Translations under genes and position numbers: made by a program | Shown here: in pieces, positions 40,758 to 50,651 of the stretch | How the letters are laid out: every line of letters starts with the position of its first letter | Numbering within the stretch: the first letter of the stretch is position 1 | DNA from: Deltaproteobacteria bacterium | Lineage (GTDB): Bacteria; Desulfobacterota; Syntrophia; Syntrophales; JAFGHS01 | NCBI GenBank assembly: GCA_016928025.1 | Contig: JAFGLN010000028.1 | Coordinates: forward strand, 1-64,000 | DNA: 64,000 nt | Reading direction: 5' to 3' | The notes under the pieces: model-generated | What the model was told of the DNA's origin: nothing | The model's database searches: none | The model's input: only the letters and a program-made list of their open reading frames with translations

Positions 40758-41903
40758 ATGAGGAAACTATTGACAGTCATTTGTTTATCAGTATTGCTTA
40801 TTTTCCTTGCAGCGCCTGCATTCGCGCAGCAGAACGATTTCGGTAAGAGACTGGAGAAGCTTGAAAATACAATCGGTGCCTGGAATTTTTATGGCAGCAT
40901 CCGTTTGCTGGCCATATGGGAGGAACAGACAGAAACGACGATTGGTTTTAAGGGTTCGACGCCCACGGGCGGAGACAGGGACCTTACATTTGACCTGCAG
41001 GACAACACGCGTCTCGGCGCCCTTGTTAAGAAGGGTAATTTGTCGGCCGGATATGAAATCGCCTTAGATGATACTGATGCCTTAGAAACAAGAATAGCCT
41101 ATGCCAAATGGACCTTCGACAACGGTATCGGACTCCTTATCGGCCAGCATTATACCCCCGCCGTCGTCGACGTATCAGATTCAATAGCAATTAATGACAA
41201 TTCTTATATGTGGAGTGTTCCCTATAACGGCCGCCGTCCCCAATTTACGCTTTCGTACGGCGGTCTGAGGGTCGGATTGGTCAAACAGCATGCCCAGTAT
41301 GTCATAAGCGGCGCGCCGGCGGATGCAGAGATAGACACAACTATTCCAAAGATCGAAGCTTCCTACACATACAGACCAACAAAGAAAGCGTGGTTTACCG
41401 TCGTCGGCGGATACCAGACCTACGCCCTTTCATCGGAGATTGGGGAAGAGTATGATATTGATTCCTACGTCATCGGTGCAGCCGGCAAAATGAAATTCGG
41501 CCCGGCGTCTGTGGCTGCATGCGTTTGGACAGGTCAGAACACGGCCCCATATGGTCTGTTGTCAGCCGCCAAATGGACGGGTGCTAATAAATCCGCGATT
41601 AGAATCGAAGCGGATGGTCTCAAAGACGAGCAGGTCCTGGGTGTAACCAGCGTTGCGACCTTTGATGCTTCGAAAGCGCTGTCTTTTGAAGCCGGTGCTG
41701 CCTATCAGAAAACAACCAGTGATCGTACAGGCTACACAGAAGACGATGAAACTATTGGTTATTACTTACAGAGCAGAATCAAAGTTTCCAAATACCTCTG
41801 GTTTATCCCGGAAATCGGCTACTTCGACTACAAAGATGATCTGAAAGGAGCGGATCAGGGTCAAATGTGGTATGCAGGCATCCAAACCAGGATCGATTTC
41901 TAA
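40758..41903 (+). CDS. outer-membrane porin-like beta-barrel protein
   Basis: Signal peptide ending AFAQ; N-terminal coiled coil KRLEKLENTIGAW; barrel-like repeats ending YAGIQTRIDF. Confidence 0.75.
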   Translation: MRKLLTVICLSVLLIFLAAPAFAQQNDFGKRLEKLENTIGAWNFYGSIRLLAIWEEQTETTIGFKGSTPTGGDRDLTFDLQDNTRLGALVKKGNLSAGYEIALDDTDALETRIAYAKWTFDNGIGLLIGQHYTPAVVDVSDSIAINDNSYMWSVPYNGRRPQFTLSYGGLRVGLVKQHAQYVISGAPADAEIDTTIPKIEASYTYRPTKKAWFTVVGGYQTYALSSEIGEEYDIDSYVIGAAGKMKFGPASVAACVWTGQNTAPYGLLSAAKWTGANKSAIRIEADGLKDEQVLGVTSVATFDASKALSFEAGAAYQKTTSDRTGYTEDDETIGYYLQSRIKVSKYLWFIPEIGYFDYKDDLKGADQGQMWYAGIQTRIDF

Positions 41904-41953
41904 CAAAGGAGTATGCCGTATCCTATTGTCTGGATAAGGCTGCATAATAGGAA

Positions 41954-42045
41954 AATGCCCAAGGCTTTTTTGATGGGGCATTGAAAATTAAAAACGCTTG
42001 CAGGTCGAGATTCCATTATCGGGAGTCGGGCCTGCAAGCATTGTT
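41954..42045 (+). terminator. tandem terminator-like hairpins after porin gene
   Basis: AATGCCC...GGGGCATT (41954-41982) and GCTTGCAGG...CCTGCAAGC (41996-42039) followed by ATTGTTT. Confidence 0.65.
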
Positions 42046-42249
42046 TGAGTTATCGTTATCCAGGGAACCGGCAAAAATACCTATAAGTGAAAGAACACTG
42101 TCAATTTACAGTTCTGATTGGGAATCTTGAATAAATAAAATTTCATTTTTTTGCCACACAACCTGCATAGGTTCAGATGTTTTTCCGATTTTCGGAATGG
42201 TCACACCCACTCAATTAAAATGAATGATCTCACTGGTTAGGAGTGTTTT

Positions 42250-42399
42250 ATGCGAGGTTTCTTGATCAGGCGACTGTTGGCGCTCATTCCGGGGCTGTGC
42301 CTGACAATCGTGGTGTACGGCATCAATATCTTCGGCAACGCCATACGCGACCTCCTCGATCCGAGGCTGCGTGGCGGCGGCGGACGATACAGCCTATAG
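42250..42399 (+). pseudogene. 49-aa DppB'-'DppC fusion remnant (peptide ABC transporter permeases)
   Basis: MRGFLIRRLLALIPGLCLTIVVYGINIFGNAIRDLLDPRLRGGGGRYSL: DppB-type N-terminus joined in frame to DppC-type C-terminus; below the ORF-track length cutoff. Confidence 0.7.
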
Positions 42400-42470
42400 A
42401 GGATGATAAAAAGCATAATCAAGCTTTGCCATGAAACAAAATGCTAATTATTTTCAAAAGGAGGTCCAAG

Positions 42471-44186
42471 ATGAAAAAGCTTTACCATTGTATTTTAGTG
42501 ATTGCAGCTTCGTTATTATTTCTTTGCCTGTTTAATTTTGGAGCCACGGCGGCAGAAAAAGTGCAAACTGGAGGTACACTCACGTTTGCCGATATGTTTC
42601 CCCGTCAGAACCCAAGGACCTGGGATAATGGGGACTGGAATTGGCGTCATGGATACGATACGGGATATTATATCGAGCACCTCCTGGTGGGTGACCTGCA
42701 GAAAGGACCACGGGGCACTAAAAAATTCGCATTTCAAAACAGCGGTGATAACCTACCGGCTGATTGTGTCCGCGGCGAGCTTGTAGAGAAATGGGAAGTT
42801 AAGAAAGAGCCGTTGAGCATTGTATTTACCGTACGCAAGGGCATTATGTGGCAGGAAAAACCCGGCGTGATGAAGGCACGGGAATTTGTCGCCGATGACA
42901 TCGTTAACAGTATGAACCGCCTGAAATCCTCTCGCAAAGCGACTCCATACTACTATGATTTTATCGACCGGCTTGAAGCGAAGGACAAATATACAGTGAT
43001 TGCCCATCTGAAGGAATGGAATGCCGAGTGGCCATACTATATGGGCTATGGATACTATGATGGTATTCAGGCACTAGAGCAGGATAAAGGGCCGGGAGGA
43101 GCCGCCAAATGGGAGAATGCCTGTGGTACGGGTCCCTTTATGCTTGAGGAATACAAAAGTGGTCACTCATCAACATATGTGAAAAATCCTAATTATTGGG
43201 ATTCCGACGTCATTAACGGGCAGAAATATCAATTGCCCCTGTTGGATAAAGCCATTTCAATGTTCATCAAAGACCCCTCCACCCAGCTGGCGGCCATCAG
43301 AACCGGCAAGCTGGACATGGTGATGCGTTTGAGCAACAGGGAAATGCAGGAATTGAAAAAAACCACTCCCGAGCTGATCTGGTCAAAATATCTCGACATC
43401 AATTCAAGCTACATCGCCCTCCGCATGGACCGGAAGCCATTCGATGATGTCCGCGTCAGGCGGGCAGTCAATATGTCCATAGACAGGGATAAGATTTCGA
43501 ATACCTTCTCCGGTGGGGAGACAGTAAGGGTAATGGTCCCCTTCCCGCCGTCCGCGCAGAATGTCTATACACCCCTCGAGAAGCTGCCGCCCGCGGCGAA
43601 GGAACTTTTCACTTACAATCCTGAGAAGGCCAAGAAGCTTCTGGCTGAAGCGGGATATCCCAACGGGTTTACCTTCAAGTGCACATATGGCGGCGGCAAT
43701 TCGGAAACCATCGATTTTCTGTCCATGATCGCGGCTATGCTGGCGGAGGTCGGTGTCACGATGGAGATCGATGTCATGTCTTATCCCTCCGCCTTGAGCA
43801 AAATGACAAAGAAGGTCCATGAAAACGGTTATCTTATAAGCGCTACTCAGGGGACGCCCCTGGCGTTCATCCGAAAAACCTTCTTAACGAAACAGACTTG
43901 GAACGCCTCCATGATGAGCGATCCCTATATTGACAAAACGTGGGAACGGCTTTCTTCCGATCCCGAATTGACGCAAAAGCAGATTGATTCTGAACTGAAG
44001 AAACTGGGCGTCTATATTATCGAGCAGGCACCGATGCTCTTCTTGGACGGCGCTTACAACTACTGCGCCCGGTGGCCCTGGGTGAAAAACTACTACGGCG
44101 AGCTCCGAGTGGGTGCCCACCGTGTGTCACCCATCATTGCCCGGATCTGGATCGACCAGGAACTGAAGAAGAAGATGGGGCATTAG
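42471..44186 (+). CDS. peptide/oligopeptide ABC transporter substrate-binding protein (SBP family 5)
   Basis: AGGAGG before ATG; GGTLTFADMFPRQNPRTWDN..., VFTVRKGIMWQEKPGVMKAREFVADDIVNSM, DDVRVRRAVNMSIDRDKI. Confidence 0.93.
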   Translation: MKKLYHCILVIAASLLFLCLFNFGATAAEKVQTGGTLTFADMFPRQNPRTWDNGDWNWRHGYDTGYYIEHLLVGDLQKGPRGTKKFAFQNSGDNLPADCVRGELVEKWEVKKEPLSIVFTVRKGIMWQEKPGVMKAREFVADDIVNSMNRLKSSRKATPYYYDFIDRLEAKDKYTVIAHLKEWNAEWPYYMGYGYYDGIQALEQDKGPGGAAKWENACGTGPFMLEEYKSGHSSTYVKNPNYWDSDVINGQKYQLPLLDKAISMFIKDPSTQLAAIRTGKLDMVMRLSNREMQELKKTTPELIWSKYLDINSSYIALRMDRKPFDDVRVRRAVNMSIDRDKISNTFSGGETVRVMVPFPPSAQNVYTPLEKLPPAAKELFTYNPEKAKKLLAEAGYPNGFTFKCTYGGGNSETIDFLSMIAAMLAEVGVTMEIDVMSYPSALSKMTKKVHENGYLISATQGTPLAFIRKTFLTKQTWNASMMSDPYIDKTWERLSSDPELTQKQIDSELKKLGVYIIEQAPMLFLDGAYNYCARWPWVKNYYGELRVGAHRVSPIIARIWIDQELKKKMGH

Positions 44187-44275
44187 CTCAATGATCATCG
44201 GGGATGCCGGGGATGGGACGGCACCAGGACCGGCGTCTCGAAAACAATAAATATCTTGAGAAAGAAATTAAGCTT

Positions 44276-44904
44276 ATGCCACCCTTACTGGAAGTAAAAG
44301 ATCTGAAGACGTATTTTTACAGCCACGACGGCTTTGTGAAGGCGTTGGATGGCGTATCGTTCGACATCAACGAGGGGGAGACCCTGGGGCTGGTGGGAGA
44401 GAGCGGGTGCGGCAGCGGGCGATGATCGCCATGGGACTGGGCGGCAACTCCAGGATGATCATCGCCGACGAGCCGACGACGACCCTGGACGTGACGGTGC
44501 AGGCGCAGATTCTGGAACTGCTGAAGAACCTCACGCGGGACTTCGGGACGGCTTTGATCATCATTACACATAATCACGGGGTCGTGGCCCGATACGCGGA
44601 CCGGGTGAACGTGATGTATGCGGGCAAGATTTTGGAGATCGCCTCCCGTCTAGAGATCTACCATAATCCGCTCCATCCCTATACCAAGGCGCTGTTGTCG
44701 GCCGTACCCATCGCCAATCCGCGGGCGGAGTCCCAGCTGGAGCATATCCTGCTCAAAGGGGAGGTCCCCAGCCCCCTGTTCCCGCCTTCGGGTTGCACCT
44801 TTCATCCCCGGTGCGAATCGGCTATCGAAAGCTGTTCCGTCAACAAACCTCAAATGAAGGAGCAGTTGCCCGGCTACTTTGTTAGCTGCCATCTGCATGA
44901 CTAA
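44276..44904 (+). pseudogene. disrupted peptide ABC transporter ATPase: DppD N-terminal fragment (44276-44425) and frame-shifted DppD/DppF-like C-terminal fragment (from about 44408)
   Basis: [43 protein letters not shown] then stop; other frame [41 protein letters not shown]...PSPLFPPSGCTFHPRC. Region between Walker A and signature motif is missing. Confidence 0.88.
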
Positions 44905-45077
44905 CAATGAGCGAACAGCAGGATTCAGAACGAAAATTGAAGCTGAATGTCATATCTTAATTCTGATGTTTCAAAGAAAATAAATAACTGCTATTAACAA
45001 CGAGCAAAAATATGATTCGACGTCAGACAATAATGCAGACGGAATTGTTAAATAACGTGCATCGATATGGAGGTGCT

Positions 45078-46538
45078 ATGGCTGAAGAAGAAGTTAAGAA
45101 AAACAGAATGCAGGAAATCCTTGCGCGTGTAAAGGCAGACCCGGAACTTGCTCGGACTCAATTGAACGGTCCGTCTCCGGCAGGTCCGCTGTCTCAGTAT
45201 ATCGCCGATAGTCAAACGGCCGCCCTCCCCGATGAGATATGGGAGCTGGCAAAAAGGCATTTCCTTGACACCTTCGCTTCCCTAATTGTCAGTTCACCCC
45301 TGAAGCCGGCGCGGCTCGCACATGCATTCGCTCAATTTCACGGGGGCAACAGCGGCCCAGCCCACCTGCTGACAACAGACCGTACAACCGGTCTGATAGA
45401 CGCCATCTTTGCCAACGCGATCACTGCCCACGCGGCGGAGATCAATGATTTTTGCCCCTCCGCCTTTGTGCAGCCGGGGCCACCCATCATTTCCACCGTA
45501 TTCGCACTCGCCGAACTGATCAAGGCGTCGGGGGAAGAGATGCTGCGGGCCATGATCACGGGCTATGAAATCGCCTGTCGCCTTCCCAAGGGGTTGGGAA
45601 TCGACAATCTTCAAACGGCAGGGCTCTCGTCGCACGGTGTCGGGGCCACCTTTGGTTCCGCGGCTGCCGCAGCCTCTCTTCTGAAGATGCCGCCGGACCT
45701 GATTCGATACGTTCTGGCTTACTGTGTGCAGCAGGCATCCGGTTCATTCAACTGGATCCGTGACGAAGAACACATGGAAAAAGCGTTTCTTTTTGCCGGC
45801 ATGCCGGCACGCAACGGGGCAACCGCCGCTCTCCTGGTACAGCATGGATTTACCGGCGTCAGCGATCCCTTCGAGGGAACACCGAACTGGCTTCTCAGCG
45901 CCACATTTTTCGGCCCTGACTCGGACTTGGATAAAGAAAAGCTGGTGCGAAATCTCGGTGTTGACTTTGAATTGCCCCTGGTGGGATACAAACGGTATCC
46001 CGTCGGGGGGCCGACGCAGCCCAGTGTGGAGGGTCTTCTAAAATTGATTCAAACCGTCGATCGACGGGAAATCGAGAAAATCGTCATCAAGATGCCCGGC
46101 CAGCCGTATATTTTCGACCAGGCCCTCATGCCGGCTTTAAATCTGCGGTATTTGGCCGCCGTCATCCTGGAGGACGGTGGTCTGACATTCGATACCGCTC
46201 AATCCGAAGAACGCATGGCGACCCTGTCCATTCAGGAAAAGATGAAAAAGGTGACGCTCGTGCATGATCCATCCCAGGAACGGGAGGTCCGCCTTGAATC
46301 CTCCCATGTGGAAATTTTCTTGAAAAACGGTTCCTGGCAAAGTATCTTCATCGAGAATGTTCTGGGCTTCCCGGAACGGCCCATGAGTCGCGAAGATGTT
46401 GAGGTCAAGGCATTGAATCTCGCCGCCCCCATCATCGGTACGGAAAAAGCGACGAAGCTGGTGGACACGATGTGGCATCTGGATGACGTCAAGGATATTC
46501 AAACCATTGTTCCTCTCTTGATACCGGAAAACCAATAA
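45078..46538 (+). CDS. MmgE/PrpD family protein
   Basis: RHFLDTFASLIVSSPLKPARLA..., AEINDFCPSAFVQPGPPIISTVFALAE, VGYKRYPVGGPTQPSVEGLL; GGAGG before ATG 45078. Confidence 0.88.
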   Translation: MAEEEVKKNRMQEILARVKADPELARTQLNGPSPAGPLSQYIADSQTAALPDEIWELAKRHFLDTFASLIVSSPLKPARLAHAFAQFHGGNSGPAHLLTTDRTTGLIDAIFANAITAHAAEINDFCPSAFVQPGPPIISTVFALAELIKASGEEMLRAMITGYEIACRLPKGLGIDNLQTAGLSSHGVGATFGSAAAAASLLKMPPDLIRYVLAYCVQQASGSFNWIRDEEHMEKAFLFAGMPARNGATAALLVQHGFTGVSDPFEGTPNWLLSATFFGPDSDLDKEKLVRNLGVDFELPLVGYKRYPVGGPTQPSVEGLLKLIQTVDRREIEKIVIKMPGQPYIFDQALMPALNLRYLAAVILEDGGLTFDTAQSEERMATLSIQEKMKKVTLVHDPSQEREVRLESSHVEIFLKNGSWQSIFIENVLGFPERPMSREDVEVKALNLAAPIIGTEKATKLVDTMWHLDDVKDIQTIVPLLIPENQ

Positions 46539-46596
46539 GTCAAAGCCAGGAAACAACCAATGGGACAAGATAAACGGAACGGAGGGAAGAAATATT

Positions 46597-47796
46597 ATGA
46601 CAGCGGGAAAACCACTCGCCAGCATTCGGGTGATCGATTTGACCCGCGTGCTGGCCGGCCCCTATTGTACCATGATTCTGGGCAATCTGGGTGCCGAGAT
46701 CATTAAAATTGAAGCCCCGGAAGGCGATGATTCCCGCCGGTTCGGCCCTTTTCTTGACGGGAACACCGAAAAATCAGCCTATTTTTGCAGCATCAACTGC
46801 GGGAAAAAATCCGTCTCTCTGGATTTGAAGCGTGAGGAAGGCAAACAGATTCTGGCGGATCTGCTCCGGATTTCCCAGGTGCTTATCGATAACTTTCGGC
46901 CCGGGACATTGGCCAAGCTCGGATTTAACGACGACAGGATCAAAGAACTAAATCCGGAAATCATCTATGCGACGGCCAGCGGTTTTGGTTACAGTGGCCC
47001 GGATCAGGGAAAAGCGGCCTATGATTCAATCATCCAGGCCCTGTCCGGCATCATTTCCATCACCGGCACGGAAAGCGGGGAAACGGTGCGGGTCGGAACA
47101 TCCATCTCCGATATCGTCACAGGCTGCTTCACGGCCATCGGTATTGTCTCCGCTCTGTACCGCCATGAAAAAACGAGCGTGGGGGCCCGCATCGACGTTG
47201 CCATGCTGGACAGTACCGTGGCGGTTCTGGAAAACGCCATCGCCCGTTACCAGGCGACCGGCGAGGCCCCCAAACCGCTGGGATCCAGACACCCCTCCAT
47301 TGCGCCCTTTGAAACCTTTGAGACCCAAGATGCACCCATCATGATTTCCGCCGGTAATGACAAACTGTTTGCCGGTCTGTGCGAAGTGATTGGCCATAAG
47401 GAATTGGCCCGGGATCCCCGCTTCGCGGACAACCTGTCACGGACGGAAAATCGTGAGGCCCTGCGAAACATCATCAATAGCGCCCTGCGGATGGAAACGG
47501 CGGCAACTTGGCTTCGGCAGCTGGATCGGGCGAATATTCCCTGTGCCAAGATCAACACCATCGAAGACCTGTTCCGGTCCGAGCAATTGAACGCCCGCCA
47601 TATGCTCATTCCCATCGACGGTCAAGACGGTTTCAAGATCGCCGGCAATCCCATTAAGTTCTCCGATTTGCCCATCGCAACGCAGGCGGAAAGGCCGCCC
47701 GCCCTTGGCGAACACACTCGCGAAATTCTAACGGGAATGCTGGGATATTCTCCAGATCATGTTCAGCAGTTATACGTTAAGAACGTCCTGCGTTAA
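46597..47796 (+). CDS. CaiB/BaiF family III CoA-transferase
   Basis: LASIRVIDLTRVLAGPYCTMILGNLGAEIIKIEAPEGDDSRRFGPF. Confidence 0.95.
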   Translation: MTAGKPLASIRVIDLTRVLAGPYCTMILGNLGAEIIKIEAPEGDDSRRFGPFLDGNTEKSAYFCSINCGKKSVSLDLKREEGKQILADLLRISQVLIDNFRPGTLAKLGFNDDRIKELNPEIIYATASGFGYSGPDQGKAAYDSIIQALSGIISITGTESGETVRVGTSISDIVTGCFTAIGIVSALYRHEKTSVGARIDVAMLDSTVAVLENAIARYQATGEAPKPLGSRHPSIAPFETFETQDAPIMISAGNDKLFAGLCEVIGHKELARDPRFADNLSRTENREALRNIINSALRMETAATWLRQLDRANIPCAKINTIEDLFRSEQLNARHMLIPIDGQDGFKIAGNPIKFSDLPIATQAERPPALGEHTREILTGMLGYSPDHVQQLYVKNVLR

Positions 47797-47948
47797 GGAA
47801 GTGACGGAGATCATACGCCGGACAAGACGGCCCAAAAACATCATCCATCCGGACGACCACCGGAATATCCCCATTGACAAAAAAATCTATCCGTGCGCAT
47901 GAGAATAGCCATCGAAAAATTCAACACATGGGGAGGTTTTGCCGTTAT

Positions 47949-49202
47949 ATGGAAAGTTTGAAGGACTTGCAATTACGTTACGAATCCCTTAAAGGACTCG
48001 GTTTGAAATTGAATATAGAACGCGGCCAGCCGGGCGATGACAATTTTGATCTGTCGAACGGCCTGCTGAATATCGTCACGGAAAAGGACGTGAAAACAAA
48101 CAGCGGTTTCGATATCCGAAATTATCCCGGAGGCGTTTTGGGTCTGCCGGAAGCCCGCGAATTATTTTCCGGCATTCTGGGCGTAAAAGCGGAAGAAACC
48201 ATGGTCGGCAATAACGCCAGTCTGCTGATTCTGTCCCAGATTTTGATGTGGGCCCTGTTGCGCGGTCTCGTGGGAAGCCCCGCGCCCTGGTGCACCATCA
48301 ACAAACCGAAAATGATCGTCACCGTGCCCGGCTATGACCGTCACTTCACCTTGCTGGCCGAGTTGGGGTTCGAGATGATCCCAGTCAGAATGTCAAAAGA
48401 CGGGCCGGATATGGCTGCGGTCGAAAAAGCCGCCGCGACCGATCCTGCCGTCAAGGGCATCCTCTTCGTCCCCACCTATTCCAATCCCAGCGGAGAGACG
48501 GTTTCCGATGAAACCGTGGACAGGCTGGCCGCCATGAAAACGGCGGCCTCCGATTTTACCATATTTGCCGACGATGCCTATGTCGTCCATCATCTCATCG
48601 ACAATCCCGGAAAGCCGAAAAATCTTCTGCGCGCCTGCGAGGAAGCAGGTCATCCCAACCGGGTCTATCTCTTCAGCTCCACATCCAAAATTACATTTTC
48701 CAGCGCGGGATTGGGGTTCATGGCAACCAGCACAACCAACCTGGCCTTTATTGCCAAATTCTTCGGAGCCATGTTCATCGGTCCCAATAAGGTGGAACAG
48801 CTGCGCCATGTTAAATTTCTCAGTGCTTTTCCAGGCGGCGTGGCCGGCCTCATGAAGGAGCACGCCAAACGTCTGAAACCCAAATTCGACACGGCCCAAA
48901 AGGTGCTGTCTAAAGAACTGGGGGCTACGGGGCTTGCCAGCTGGAGCCGGCCGGAGGGCGGCTATTTCATCAGCCTGGACACGGCCAAACCCGTCGCCAA
49001 GCGGGCCGTAGCGCTCTGCAAAGAGGCGGGCGTCGCCGTCACCCCCGCCGGCGCGACGTTTCCTCACGGCAAGGACCCCAACAACGCCAACATCCGGATT
49101 TCGCCGACCCGTCCGCCGGTGGTCGAACTGGAAAAAGCCATGGAAGTCCTGGCGGTCTGCATTAAACTGGCCTCGGCGGAATACGACAACGCCGCGAAAT
49201 AA
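47949..49202 (+). CDS. PLP-dependent aminotransferase (class I/II fold, aspartate-aminotransferase-like)
   Basis: LNIERGQPGDDNFDLSNG..., FVPTYSNPSGETVSDETVDRLA, FSSTSKITFSSAGLGFMA; GGGGAGG RBS. Confidence 0.88.
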   Translation: MESLKDLQLRYESLKGLGLKLNIERGQPGDDNFDLSNGLLNIVTEKDVKTNSGFDIRNYPGGVLGLPEARELFSGILGVKAEETMVGNNASLLILSQILMWALLRGLVGSPAPWCTINKPKMIVTVPGYDRHFTLLAELGFEMIPVRMSKDGPDMAAVEKAAATDPAVKGILFVPTYSNPSGETVSDETVDRLAAMKTAASDFTIFADDAYVVHHLIDNPGKPKNLLRACEEAGHPNRVYLFSSTSKITFSSAGLGFMATSTTNLAFIAKFFGAMFIGPNKVEQLRHVKFLSAFPGGVAGLMKEHAKRLKPKFDTAQKVLSKELGATGLASWSRPEGGYFISLDTAKPVAKRAVALCKEAGVAVTPAGATFPHGKDPNNANIRISPTRPPVVELEKAMEVLAVCIKLASAEYDNAAK

Positions 49203-49241
49203 GCCGAAAAAACACAACCCCCCTAAATGGTCTGATTAAAA

Positions 49242-49282
49242 AAAGAGCGGATGGTTTGAAACAGCCGTTCGCTCTTTTTTGA
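49242..49282 (+). terminator. intrinsic terminator
   Basis: AAAGAGCG...CGCTCTTTTTT. Confidence 0.8.
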
Positions 49283-49340
49283 TGATGCTATAAATTCTCT
49301 AGAAATGAATATCTTGTATAGATGTACCGTTAATCTTACG

Positions 49341-50519
49341 CTACAGGGCCGCTTTGGCTCCCGCTTTGATTGCCGTAATGATCTTTTCAACGGACGCGTC
49401 ATCCATGATAATATTGAGTCCGAACATGACCGCTCGGCTCAGGATGGCATCGCTCTTGGCCATGGTTTCCAGCGCGTATGAGGGCGTCTTGGTCCCGAAG
49501 AACTCCTGTTCCCCCATGTCTTCGAGCGCTTGCCAGTGTTTGGCGTAATGCCAGGTGTTCTCCGCGATAATCCCGCAGGGGGAGCCGGCCTCTTTGGTGG
49601 CGGCCGCAAATTTTTTCGCGGCCTCGGCGGTGGGCAGGAGGAAAATGACGTGGGTCGCCGTGTCGCCTTCGCCGTCATTCATGGGACGCGGCGTGATCCC
49701 CGTTTCCGCAACCGCGTCGAGTATTTTCTTCTTCGTCGCGCGCAGCCGTCCCAGGGCCATCGGCATCTTATCCAGCGCCACCAGCCCCAAGGCTCCCTGG
49801 ATCTCACTGAGACGATAGTTGACGCCCAAGCCGGATTTGGCATCGGCTCCGCGGTCATGCTCCTTGCTGTGGACATGTCCGTGGTCGTGATAGTATTCCA
49901 TCTTGCGGTAAAGCGCTTCATCGTCGGTGAGGATGATGCCCCCTTCACCGACCGTGAGCGTCTTGTTGGGATCGAAGCTCCAGGTGCCGCAGGTGCCCAA
50001 GGTTCCGAGATAACGTTCTTTATAAGTACCGCCGACGACTTCACAGGCGTCCTCAATGATGGGAATGCCGTATTTTTTGCCCAGCTCGGCAAATTTGTCC
50101 ATGTCCGCCGCGACCCCGAACATGTGAACGGGCATGATCGCTTTGGTCTTCAGCGTGATGAGTTTTTCGACGGAGGCCGCATCCAGGCTCAGCGTCTCGT
50201 CGATGTCTCCGAGGATGGGAATCGCGTCGCAGGCGACGATCGCTTCGATCGTCGCAATGAAGGTAAACGGCGTCGTAATGATCTCATCGCCCGGTTTGAT
50301 GCCGATGCCTTTCAGCGCCACGATGAGTGCCGCGGTTCCGTTGGAAACGCCGAGGGCATATTTTGCCCCCGTCATGGCCGCCGCCTTTTCCTCAAATTCG
50401 TCCACACGATACTGACCGTTTCTCATCGCGTGCGAACCATAGCGGTGGATCATCTTTCTTTCGATGACATCCGCCATGGCCTTTATTTCCGCATTATCGA
50501 AAATCTCCGCACCTGCCAT
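49341..50519 (-). CDS. DegT/DnrJ/EryC1/StrS family aminotransferase
   Basis: GAKYALGVSNGTAALIVALKGIGIKPGDEIITTPFTFIATIEAI, IEDACEVVGGTYKERYLGTLGTCGTWSFDPNKTLTVGEGG. Confidence 0.95.
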   Translation of the reverse strand: MAGAEIFDNAEIKAMADVIERKMIHRYGSHAMRNGQYRVDEFEEKAAAMTGAKYALGVSNGTAALIVALKGIGIKPGDEIITTPFTFIATIEAIVACDAIPILGDIDETLSLDAASVEKLITLKTKAIMPVHMFGVAADMDKFAELGKKYGIPIIEDACEVVGGTYKERYLGTLGTCGTWSFDPNKTLTVGEGGIILTDDEALYRKMEYYHDHGHVHSKEHDRGADAKSGLGVNYRLSEIQGALGLVALDKMPMALGRLRATKKKILDAVAETGITPRPMNDGEGDTATHVIFLLPTAEAAKKFAAATKEAGSPCGIIAENTWHYAKHWQALEDMGEQEFFGTKTPSYALETMAKSDAILSRAVMFGLNIIMDDASVEKIITAIKAGAKAAL

Positions 50520-50651
50520 ATTGAAACCTCCTTGTCAAAACCGGCGCAAAATCCCGCCGGACATATTTTTCTCATACCCTCCGATCATGCAATTATGATG
50601 TTAAAAAAACAACCGTGCATCACGGAAAGCGTTCTTTACCCAAAATACTCT

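Noticed and set aside
44407-44425. TGA ending the DppD N-terminal fragment as another selenocysteine codon
   Set aside because: Homology resumes in a different frame and conserved sequence is missing, so this is a deletion/frameshift, not recoding.
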